This document shows positions 1 through 4,746 of a stretch of 6,275 nucleotides of DNA, piece after piece. The stretch comes from JAAYLU01 sp964458805 (lineage in GTDB: Bacteria; Synergistota; Synergistia; Synergistales; Aminobacteriaceae). Where the stretch lies: NCBI GenBank assembly GCA_964458805.1, contig CAYWKH010000122.1:1-6275 (forward strand). The letters are read 5' to 3'. Made by a program: the position numbers and the translations under genes. Position 1 is the stretch's first letter. The number at the start of each line of letters is the position of its first letter. The notes beneath the pieces are model-generated. The model was not told the origin of the DNA, ran no database searches, and saw nothing but the letters and a program-made list of their open reading frames with translations.

Positions 1-705
1 GTCCTGCAGCAGGTCCACGGCCTCGCGGGCGAACCGGTGCCAGTCGATGGCCGCCTCGATCTTTGCCATGTCGCCGGAACGGGCGTTCAGCTTCCCGACC
101 CGGAACTGATCGACATACTCATGGGTCTCCTTGATGATCGCGAGCGTCTGGGCCGGGTCGATCACCGGCTCGCAGGAGACCCACGTCTCGATGCCGAGCC
201 GGTGCGCCGCCCGGAGGGCCGCGACCCGGCCGGCGTAGGTGTCGGCCCCCGGCTCGTAGCGGGCGAGGTCCTCGGGGTCGGTGAACGTCAGGGTGGCGGC
301 GTAGGTGCAGCGGGCCTTGTGCTCCGCGAGGAGGTCGAAGTCCCGGATGCTGCGCCGCCCGCCCTTGGTGAGGATCTGGACCGGCTGCTCGTGCCGGAGC
401 AGGATCTCCAGCGCCTGCCGGGTGATCCCGCGCCGCTCCTCAATGTCCTGATAGGGATCGCAGGTGAAGCAGAGCAGGATCGGCTTCTGGTTCCCGGCAG
501 CCTGGAGGGCCTTGGCGTCCTGAACGAGCTTCGCGATGATCCCGGCCCGGGGCACGGGCTTGTGGAACTCTTCGACCTGCATGTGCAGGACATCTGAGGC
601 GTAGCAGTATTGACATCCGTGAGAACAGCCCCGATAGAGATTGAGGGCAAGCGGGGAATACTCCCGTGCCCGGCCCCTCGGTTCGTAGACGACCGAGAGG
701 GTCAT
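1..705 (-). CDS. Radical SAM protein, SplB-like (COG1533 type), C-terminus outside window
   Basis: Radical SAM enzyme; the first 235 residues are visible and the gene runs off the left edge. Residues 27-34 form the 4Fe-4S motif C-x3-C-x2-C (GCSHGCQYCYA), which in this superfamily holds the cluster that cleaves S-adenosylmethionine to a radical. The N-terminal signature GRAREYSPLALNLYRGC is, as I recall it, typical of COG1533 proteins related to spore photoproduct lyase and common in prokaryotic genomes and phages; their substrates are mostly unknown. Further segments consistent with the barrel are PILLCFTCDPY (75-85), QILTKGG (110-116) and ETWVSCEPVIDP (173-184). The ATG at 705 is chosen because it matches the usual family N-terminus and overlaps the stop of the upstream small gene by four bases (ATGA), implying translational coupling. 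Third codon positions are strongly G/C. The family is clear; the substrate cannot be told from sequence. Confidence 0.93.
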   Translation of the reverse strand, partial: MTLSVVYEPRGRAREYSPLALNLYRGCSHGCQYCYASDVLHMQVEEFHKPVPRAGIIAKLVQDAKALQAAGNQKPILLCFTCDPYQDIEERRGITRQALEILLRHEQPVQILTKGGRRSIRDFDLLAEHKARCTYAATLTFTDPEDLARYEPGADTYAGRVAALRAAHRLGIETWVSCEPVIDPAQTLAIIKETHEYVDQFRVGKLNARSGDMAKIEAAIDWHRFAREAVDLLQD

Positions 706-842
706 GCGGACCCCCGGTACACGGTCCCCGCCTTCGGCAGATCCCGCACCGCTCCCCGGAGATCCCGGGCCGGGATCTCGAGCGGGGCCGCCTGGAGCGA
801 TGTGGAGTAGCCCGGCGGCGGATTAGAATTGATTTCAGCCAT
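702..842 (-). CDS. Small hypothetical protein, 46 aa, coupled to the radical SAM gene
   Basis: A 46-residue protein I do not recognise (MAEINSNPPPGYSTSL at the start, ending KAGTVYRGSA). Support for it being real: an ATG with a good archaeal ribosome-binding site (GGTGAT, four bases upstream, at 847-852), G/C-rich third codon positions, and a stop codon that overlaps the radical SAM start as ATGA. It has no cysteines, no membrane segment and no obvious domain; it is proline-rich at the N-terminus and mildly charged after residue 25. It could be a small partner or substrate peptide of the radical SAM protein, since such enzymes are sometimes encoded beside short peptides, but no core motif supports this and it may simply be a leader that couples translation. 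Confidence 0.6.
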   Translation of the reverse strand: MAEINSNPPPGYSTSLQAAPLEIPARDLRGAVRDLPKAGTVYRGSA

Positions 843-909
843 TTTTATCACCCATTTTTAGGATCTGCATGTGCAGGATCTGACAGTGGGTTGTCGGTTA
901 TCTTATTTA
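843..909 (-). promoter_or_regulatory. Candidate promoter and leader of the 46-aa/radical SAM pair
   Basis: The 60 bases between the 115-aa gene stop and the 46-aa gene start are more AT-rich than the flanks. On the minus strand they hold a TATA-like TAAATAAG (909-902, overlapping the upstream stop codon), a near-palindrome CTGCACATGCAG (876-865) and the GGTGAT ribosome-binding site (852-847). An AAAAATG occurs at 859-853 as well as at the start codon. A separate promoter here would let the radical SAM pair be expressed apart from the upstream genes, but read-through from them is equally possible. Confidence 0.4.
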
Positions 910-1250
910 GTTGTTCCCCTTTCGGCCGCCGGGTTTCCGTCCGGATCGTCCGGCGTTTCTTCCACGATCATCCCGGCAACGAAAACCATCTTCTTTCCGT
1001 CGCCGGATACCGGCCGCCCGATGATGGTGAGCCAGTCCAGGTAGAGGTCGATCTCCGTCTCGGGGGTGGCGATCTCCGCCAGTTTGACGACGAACGCCTG
1101 CAGGTTCGCGAGGGTGATGGTGGCGAACCGGAGGGCGTCCCCCGGCTCGCCCTCGACCGTGGCGACAGTCTCCGCAGCGTTCTTGTCCAGGACCCGGTAG
1201 CCGTCCGGCGTAAGGAGGGCGGAGGTAGGGTTTGATACGTGTTCTGACAT
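903..1250 (-). CDS. Hypothetical protein, 115 aa
   Basis: A 115-residue protein not recognised. It has no cysteines, no signal peptide and no membrane segment. The middle (about 35-85) alternates predicted helix and strand (LRFATITLANLQAFVVKLAE, then EIDLYLDWLTIIGRPVSG), followed by a hydrophobic strand KKMVFVAGMIVEE (86-98) and an acidic, disordered tail DDPDGNPAAERG. The ATG at 1250 lies four bases after the glycosyltransferase stop codon; the preceding GGTAAT is a weak ribosome-binding site, so translation probably depends on coupling to the upstream gene. It ends just before the candidate promoter of the next pair. The compact, acidic, soluble look fits a small structural or accessory protein, but no function can be assigned. 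Confidence 0.75.
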   Translation of the reverse strand: MSEHVSNPTSALLTPDGYRVLDKNAAETVATVEGEPGDALRFATITLANLQAFVVKLAEIATPETEIDLYLDWLTIIGRPVSGDGKKMVFVAGMIVEETPDDPDGNPAAERGTTK

Positions 1251-1254
1251 GGTA

Positions 1255-1968
1255 TTACCGTTCCAAGGTGGTGTAGGCCGCCACCAGCCGTTCTTCGACC
1301 GCGTCCCAGCGGTATCGAGTCATGATCGCCTGCTGCCCGTTCAGCCCCAGGGTGCGGGCGTCGGCGGGATGGTCCGCGAGCCAGCAGGCCGCTTCCACGA
1401 TCGCGTCCACGTTCCCGGGCTCGACCAGGACCCCACACCGGGCGTCCCTGACCACCTGACGGATCTCAGGGAGGGCAGAGGCGATCACCGGCACCCCCGC
1501 GGCCATGTAACTGAATAACTTGTTCGGGAGACCGATCCGGATGTTCTCATACTCGGGCTGGAGGAGAACCAGCCCCACCCCGGCGGCCTGGAGGGTGGCC
1601 GGGATCTGGGCCTGCGGAAGGTACCCTGTGCAGGTTACCGGTGCGGCGGGGGGGAGGGGGGCCCGGACGGTTCCAACCAGCGTAAGCTGGGCGTCCTCCC
1701 ACCCCCCGGCGCGGAGACGATCCACCGCTGTGAGGGCTTCGGGGACCCCATGGAAGGCGTGCAGGTTTGCAGCGATGGTCGAGAAGGCGTGGAGGTTGAG
1801 GGTCGCGGGCGGGGGGAGGAGGGTCGTGGCGGGGTCTGGGTAGTTCGGCAGGATCACGGGATGATCAAACCGGGCGCCGACACTCCCGGAGACGGCGACC
1901 ACCGCATCGGCCCGCCGGGCCAGCCACCGTTCCACTGGGTACTGCCGGAAGTCCGTGAAGTCGCTCAC
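1255..1968 (-). CDS. Glycosyltransferase GT4-like, nucleotide-sugar-binding half only
   Basis: A 237-residue protein matching the C-terminal Rossmann domain of GT-B fold group 1 (GT4) glycosyltransferases, which bind the nucleotide-sugar donor. Visible hallmarks are RADAVVAVS (19-27, the inter-domain region), VILPNYPD (38-45), STIAANLHAFHGVPEAL (63-79, family pattern of strand plus glycine-containing turn), AQLTLVG (93-99), the donor-site block IGLPNKLFSYMAAGVPVIAS (145-164) and GVLVEPGN (179-186). Family members are usually about 350-400 residues; here nearly all of the N-terminal acceptor-binding domain is missing. In the block PNKLFEYMAAG the normally conserved Glu is Ser153. The start is GTG at 1968, which overlaps the zinc-ribbon stop as GTGA and follows a GAGGGGAACC stretch. 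It could be a donor-binding protein working with a separate partner, or a decaying gene; the open frame and good codon use argue against simple decay. Confidence 0.88.
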   Translation of the reverse strand: MSDFTDFRQYPVERWLARRADAVVAVSGSVGARFDHPVILPNYPDPATTLLPPPATLNLHAFSTIAANLHAFHGVPEALTAVDRLRAGGWEDAQLTLVGTVRAPLPPAAPVTCTGYLPQAQIPATLQAAGVGLVLLQPEYENIRIGLPNKLFSYMAAGVPVIASALPEIRQVVRDARCGVLVEPGNVDAIVEAACWLADHPADARTLGLNGQQAIMTRYRWDAVEERLVAAYTTLER

Positions 1969-2417
1969 GGTTCCCCTCTCCCTCTCGGCATCCGGGCGAG
2001 GGCGGTGATGAACTCCGCGCTCAGCCGCTGGGGATCGTCTTTCAGGATCTCGTGGTGGGCCGCCAGAATCGCCTGCGGGCTCTCCCCTTTGGTCTCCCGG
2101 AGCCGGGCCCGGCCCGCGACGGCGGCGGGGTTGACGACCGCGGCCCGGCTACTTTTTCTTCTTTTTGCGGGCACCACGACCTGCCGGCGTTCCGCCGCCG
2201 GCATCCGGGCGAAGCACTCCCGGCAGACATACCGGGTCACCTCCCGGTGCAGGCTCGGCGGGAGGTAGCGGTACTTCAGGACCCGGTGTTTCGGGTAGAC
2301 CAACCCGCACTTCAGGCAGACCTTGTGCTCGGCATCCGGTTTCTGGTCCGTGATCGGGACCCCGGGCCGGGGCGCCCCCCGCGTCCCGGTCCTCGTGTGA
2401 CATTGTTCTGGCGACAT
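1965..2417 (-). CDS. Zinc-ribbon protein with basic linker, 150 aa
   Basis: A 150-residue protein with two CxxC pairs, CLKC (34-37) and CREC (65-68), separated by a basic, aromatic stretch (YPKHRVLKYRYLPPSLHREV), as in a four-cysteine zinc ribbon. A strongly basic segment AKRRKSSR (84-91) follows and suggests nucleic-acid contact. The C-terminal part (about 108-140, ESPQAILAAHHEILKDDPQR) looks helical. The role is probably DNA or RNA binding; the family is not recognised. Of two in-frame ATGs, 2417 is preferred because GAGG stands eight bases before it, while the ATG at 2438 (seven residues longer) has no good site. The first 269 bases lie inside the 3' end of the winged-helix gene in another frame; this frame has the biased codon use and recognisable motif, so it is the real one there. 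The stop overlaps the glycosyltransferase start. Confidence 0.82.
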   Translation of the reverse strand: MSPEQCHTRTGTRGAPRPGVPITDQKPDAEHKVCLKCGLVYPKHRVLKYRYLPPSLHREVTRYVCRECFARMPAAERRQVVVPAKRRKSSRAAVVNPAAVAGRARLRETKGESPQAILAAHHEILKDDPQRLSAEFITALARMPRGRGEP

Positions 2418-3597
2418 TTTTCTTCCCTCTTGGCACATTTTTGCGGGTCTGCTGCTCTTCCAGGTCCGCGACCCGGCCCCGGAGGTCCTTGATCTCGTTC
2501 AGGGTATGGGTGAGCAGCGTCACGATCTGGGTGAACTGGTACTCCAGCGTCGTCCCGCCCTGGACATGGGCGAGGACGGTGTTCGCGGTCTCGTAGATCG
2601 ACCCGAGCGTCTGCTGGATCGGGTCGAGGTGCTGGCAGAACCCGTCCAAGATCGTCTTGCTCTGCTCGACCATCCCCTGGGCGACCGACCGTTCCACCAG
2701 CGGCCCGATGTTCAGCGCGTTCCGCAGCCCCCGGTCGATCTGGTCCGCGAGGATCGGGTCCGTGGTCTCGATCTCCCCGGCGTCCGGCCGGCCGTGGTGG
2801 GCGAGCGAGTCGTCGCAGTAGACCCCCGGCGTCGTGATCTGGTGCCCGGCGTCGAGGACAGCCCGGGCAGTCTTCGAGGCGAAGGCGAAATGCGGCTTGT
2901 CGATGATCTGCGGGGTGCCGAGCGTGAGCCGGACCCCGAACCACCCCTGCTCCTCCACGAACCGGGCCACCCCGTCCTGGATCTGAGCCGCCGCGAGCGC
3001 CGTGGCCTCCTCGACATCGGCGGCCATGAGGTGCGTCCGCTCGACCCGGTAGGCGACGAGCGACTTCCCGTGATACTCGACCCCGACCGTGCCCCCGACC
3101 GTCTGGACGTGGAAGAGGTGGCGCTCGGGGCCCCGCGGTTTCCAGGACCGGACGAGGATCGCCCGGGCCCGGCTCTGCCGCCACCCGGCGGTGACGAGGG
3201 GCTGGGTCTGGTCGAGGATCGGGATCTTGATCTTGAGGTGGTGCGGGATGCAGAGGGTGTAGGTTCCGTCTTTCCGGGGGTTCTGCGCGAGAAGAGCCTG
3301 GAGTTTGGGGGTGACCACATACCCGGTCGCCCGGCCCTGGATGGGGTCGTCGGTGGCGACGGTATGAGTCTTCCCCCGATGCGTAAAGGTGATCCGGCGG
3401 GCGACGAGGAGCCCGTAGGTTTCGAGCCTCCGGACGACCTGGCAGACGTAGCTCCGGGACTTCTTGAGCCGGCGGGCGATGTTGGCCTGGTAGTCGCCCT
3501 GCTCAATGAGCCGGACGATATCGATCTGAGTCGCGTTCAGTGACCGGACATACTGGACTGCCGCAAGGTCATCGAACGTCGCCTGCCGTTCTGTCAA
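2149..3597 (-). CDS. Winged helix-turn-helix protein with coiled-coil C-terminus; possible regulator or replication protein
   Basis: A 482-residue open frame. Residues 15-102 form a winged helix domain: the helix-turn-helix is about 36-64 (QANIARRLKKSRSYVCQVVR, then RLETYGLL) and the wing follows (RRITFTHRGKTHTV, 68-80). A middle alpha/beta region (about 113-285) is not recognised; its end, TTPGVYCDDSLAHHGRPDAG (255-274) then EIETTDP, resembles a region I associate with archaeal plasmid and virus wHTH proteins. Residues 300-385 are helical with a coiled coil near LNEIKDLRGRVADLEEQQ, likely for oligomerisation. The start is TTG at 3597: an in-frame stop sits at 3621-3619 and no ATG or GTG intervenes; the ribosome-binding site is weak. 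The last 90 or so residues (after KKNVART, ending KKKKK) overlap the zinc-ribbon gene and look like an out-of-frame shadow. Direct repeats at 3708-3751 lie upstream. Regulator, partition or replication roles all remain possible. Confidence 0.85.
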   Translation of the reverse strand: MTERQATFDDLAAVQYVRSLNATQIDIVRLIEQGDYQANIARRLKKSRSYVCQVVRRLETYGLLVARRITFTHRGKTHTVATDDPIQGRATGYVVTPKLQALLAQNPRKDGTYTLCIPHHLKIKIPILDQTQPLVTAGWRQSRARAILVRSWKPRGPERHLFHVQTVGGTVGVEYHGKSLVAYRVERTHLMAADVEEATALAAAQIQDGVARFVEEQGWFGVRLTLGTPQIIDKPHFAFASKTARAVLDAGHQITTPGVYCDDSLAHHGRPDAGEIETTDPILADQIDRGLRNALNIGPLVERSVAQGMVEQSKTILDGFCQHLDPIQQTLGSIYETANTVLAHVQGGTTLEYQFTQIVTLLTHTLNEIKDLRGRVADLEEQQTRKNVPRGKKNVARTMSHEDRDAGGAPARGPDHGPETGCRAQGLPEVRVGLPETPGPEVPLPPAEPAPGGDPVCLPGVLRPDAGGGTPAGRGARKKKKK

Positions 3598-3707
3598 CTG
3601 TTCGCCACGTCCCCTGGATCAAAGAGTGGGTGCGGGAACCGTGGCGTGCCTGCCGGGGAAGAGGAGGGATCCGAGGACCCTCCAGAACCCCCCGGGCCCG
3701 GAACGCT

Positions 3708-3751
3708 CGCATGTTACACCGCATTTTACCGCATTTTTCAGCACATTTTAC
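3708..3751. repeat. Four 10-bp direct repeats (CRCATKTTWC), possible operator or iterons
   Basis: Four copies on the plus strand: CGCATGTTAC (3708-3717), CGCATTTTAC (3720-3729), CGCATTTTTC (3730-3739) and CACATTTTAC (3742-3751), starting 12, 10 and 12 bases apart, close to one helical turn, so they would face the same side of the DNA. They stand in an AT-rich island in the 172-base gap between the 97-aa gene stop and the winged-helix gene start, about 110-155 bases upstream of that start. Such phased repeats are typical binding sites for an autoregulating DNA-binding protein or a plasmid initiator. The rest of this gap (3598-3707) shows no gene and no clear terminator. Confidence 0.6.
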
Positions 3752-3769
3752 GCGAAAGGAGGGGGCCGG

Positions 3770-4063
3770 TTAGGCCCCGGTGAGCGGGTTCGGGCCGGTC
3801 TTAGCGGCACGCCGATAGCGCCGCACGGTCTGGAGAGCCTGGGACTCCAGCCGGCGGGCCGATGAGTGCATCCCTGCCCCTTTGAGCGCCGCGGCTTTCG
3901 CCGCCAGCGCCCGTACCGCTTTCTGCTCGGACCCCGGCAGGCCGGTGAGGTTGCGGAGCTCCTCCTCCACGGTCGGCGGGACCTGCTGCCCGAGCGCTCG
4001 GCGGACTGTTCGGAGCACCGGACGATCCTCGTCGGGCGCGTTCACCTCATTTTTACGACTCAT
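3770..4063 (-). CDS. Small basic hypothetical protein, 97 aa
   Basis: A 97-residue, mostly helical, Arg/Lys/Ala-rich protein that I do not recognise. The N-terminus (MSRKNEVNAPDEDRP) is polar; helices probably span 15-27, 31-41, 46-63 and 66-88 (SSARRLESQALQTVRRYRRA). It has no cysteines, signal peptide or membrane segment. The start at 4063 is strongly supported: GGAGGT stands seven bases upstream (plus strand 4071-4076). An in-frame ATG nine residues further upstream lies before that site and is rejected. The net positive charge and small size would suit a DNA-binding or assembly accessory protein, but that is only inference. The gene is served by its own promoter region on the right and is separated from the winged-helix gene by the direct repeats. 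Confidence 0.78.
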   Translation of the reverse strand: MSRKNEVNAPDEDRPVLRTVRRALGQQVPPTVEEELRNLTGLPGSEQKAVRALAAKAAALKGAGMHSSARRLESQALQTVRRYRRAAKTGPNPLTGA

Positions 4064-4124
4064 TTTATGGACCTCCCCCCACACAAGCAAACCTCCAGGA
4101 ACAGCCGGATCCGCTCAGATGAAG

Positions 4125-4170
4125 GGTATACTCAATCATTGGCGGTAGGTCCGTCATAAAGATTGCCTAT
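4125..4170 (-). promoter_or_regulatory. Candidate archaeal promoter of the 97-aa gene
   Basis: On the minus strand this reads ATAGGCAATCTTTATGACGG then, further on, GAGTATACCC. CTTTATGA (4162-4155) or AGTATACC (about 4132-4125) could serve as the TATA box; both lie 60-100 bases before the ATG at 4063. The 11 bases ATAGGCAATCT (4170-4160) recur exactly in front of the coiled-coil gene (5545-5535), which is the main reason to regard this as a functional element. Confidence 0.5.
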
Positions 4171-4282
4171 CGGTTGCCCGGGCGGGGCGGGGGCGGTTTG
4201 GGTGAAGTTCCCGAACGTGCCGCCGGGCAGGGGGAACATGGAACGGCCCCGGATCCGGCAGATGAACACAGTACCGGACGCC

Positions 4283-4333
4283 GTTCACTCTCCCCCAATT
4301 TCAGTGAACAACTCTCGGACCAGGAGAGTTGTT
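4283..4333. repeat. Two overlapping perfect inverted repeats (alternative hairpins)
   Basis: The first is GTTCACT (4283-4289) with AGTGAAC (4303-4309), 13 bases apart. The second is AACAACTCTC (4307-4316) with GAGAGTTGTT (4324-4333), seven bases apart. They share bases 4307-4309, so in RNA or extruded DNA full pairing of one hairpin disrupts the end of the other. ACTCTC also occurs in the loop of the first (4287-4292), allowing alternative pairing with GAGAGT. There is no T-run next to them on either strand, so this is not a standard terminator. Confidence 0.65.
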
Positions 4334-4390
4334 GATAATGCCCTACCTGATCTGGGGGCCGGTATTGTCCAATGTGCCTGTAACTTTCCA

Positions 4391-4408
4391 GTACCCTTGG
4401 ATGGGTAC
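4391..4408. repeat. Inverted repeat GTACCC/GGGTAC
   Basis: Perfect six-base arms (4391-4396 and 4403-4408) around TTGGAT. The sequence CCCTTGGA that spans the left arm and loop recurs at 4413-4420. Part of the gene-free region; no function assigned. Confidence 0.5.
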
Positions 4409-4473
4409 AACCCCCTTGGACCCCCCTCAACGCTCAGGTCTATTCCCGGATGCGCTGCGAGGCTCCGTGCCCT

Positions 4474-4489
4474 GGGGGAGGGTTCCCCC
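4474..4489. repeat. G/C-rich inverted repeat GGGGGA/TCCCCC
   Basis: Six-base arms (4474-4479 and 4484-4489) with a four-base loop, set in a longer run of G and C (about 4470-4496). It would make a very stable hairpin in RNA of either strand, but has no T-run beside it. Chance is possible in such G/C-rich sequence. Confidence 0.4.
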
Positions 4490-4526
4490 GGGGGGATCGG
4501 GCGACCACCCCGTAGCGATGTTCACC

Positions 4527-4664
4527 CCGGAACACCCCTGCGGTTAACAGCCGAGAATTAAGACATCTGACCGAAGGATCCAGATATCCCCTGCATTTCC
4601 ATGCAATCAGAAGTTAACATCCACTAAGGAGGGGTATAAGAATTGGTGTTAACCGGAACACCCC
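4527..4664. repeat. Repeat cluster: CCGGAACACCCC twice and GTTAAC three times
   Basis: CCGGAACACCCC occurs exactly at 4527-4538 and 4653-4664. GTTAAC palindromes are at 4543-4548, 4613-4618 and 4648-4653. In the right-hand copy GTTAAC abuts CCGGAACACC and makes the inverted repeat GGTGTT-AACCGG-AACACC (4645-4662). Between them are TGCAT-TTCC-ATGCA (4592-4605) and AT-richer DNA. The arrangement resembles binding sites flanking an easily melted stretch, as in plasmid origins, or a multi-site operator. Confidence 0.45.
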
Positions 4665-4695
4665 CCACTGTCCTGGCGAACGGCATGGGTGTGAG

Positions 4696-4723
4696 AAAAA
4701 ACCAATAGGCCTGGGTCTAGGCC
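4696..4723 (-). terminator. Terminator of the coiled-coil gene
   Basis: On the minus strand, about 25 bases after the coiled-coil stop codon, GGCCT (4723-4719) pairs with AGGCC (4712-4708), and six T's follow at 4701-4696. Archaeal termination depends mainly on the T-run; the short hairpin may add to it. It separates this gene from the gene-free region. Confidence 0.6.
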
Positions 4724-4746
4724 GGAGAGAAGAGGGGAGAGGGGGG

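Larger units (their letters stand above)
4171..4690. other. Gene-free, repeat-rich region; possible origin or control region
   Basis: No credible gene is seen here on either strand. The open frames present lack ribosome-binding sites, lack the G/C third-position bias of neighbouring genes, and give proline- and glycine-rich nonsense. The region holds several perfect inverted repeats (4283-4309, 4307-4333, 4391-4408, 4474-4489, 4592-4605, 4645-4662), three GTTAAC palindromes and a repeated CCGGAACACCCC, with an AT-richer part at about 4545-4660. It lies between a terminator and a promoter, both oriented to the minus strand. An origin of replication, a structured untranslated RNA, or a regulatory region would all fit; no known RNA family is recognised. 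Confidence 0.5.

Noticed and set aside
37..597. Long plus-strand open frame of 186 codons
   Set aside because: It is antisense to the radical SAM gene, has no recognisable motif, and exists because G/C-biased third positions keep the opposite strand free of stops.
1753..1797. Repeated GAAGGCGTGSAGGTT, 30 bases apart
   Set aside because: It encodes NLHAF twice within the glycosyltransferase and falls in a normal family segment, so it is likely a coincidence of similar codons.
2312..3184. Second minus-strand open frame of 290 codons inside the winged-helix gene
   Set aside because: The product is almost wholly Arg, Gly, Pro and Ala, the typical out-of-frame reading of a GC-rich gene.
2506..3543. 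Long plus-strand open frame of 345 codons
   Set aside because: It mirrors the winged-helix gene; the translation is rich in Asp, Pro, Gly and Leu with no domain, while the minus strand has a clear helix-turn-helix and coiled coil.
3569..3724. Possible 51-codon minus-strand gene starting at an AAAATG in the direct-repeat array and overlapping the winged-helix start
   Set aside because: No ribosome-binding site, unbiased codon use and no recognisable features; the repeat array explains the ATG.
3708..3751. CRISPR-like array
   Set aside because: Units are only about 10 bases with 0-2 base spacing; there are no spacers.
4307..4333. Rho-independent style terminator
   Set aside because: The 10-bp stem is strong but neither strand has a T-run after it.
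4307..4333. Nick site of a rolling-circle replicon
   Set aside because: No conserved nick sequence is seen in the loop and no HUH-type replication protein is encoded in the window.
4163..4561. Plus-strand open frame of 132 codons in the gene-free region
   Set aside because: No ribosome-binding site, no third-position bias, no motif, and it runs across several inverted repeats.
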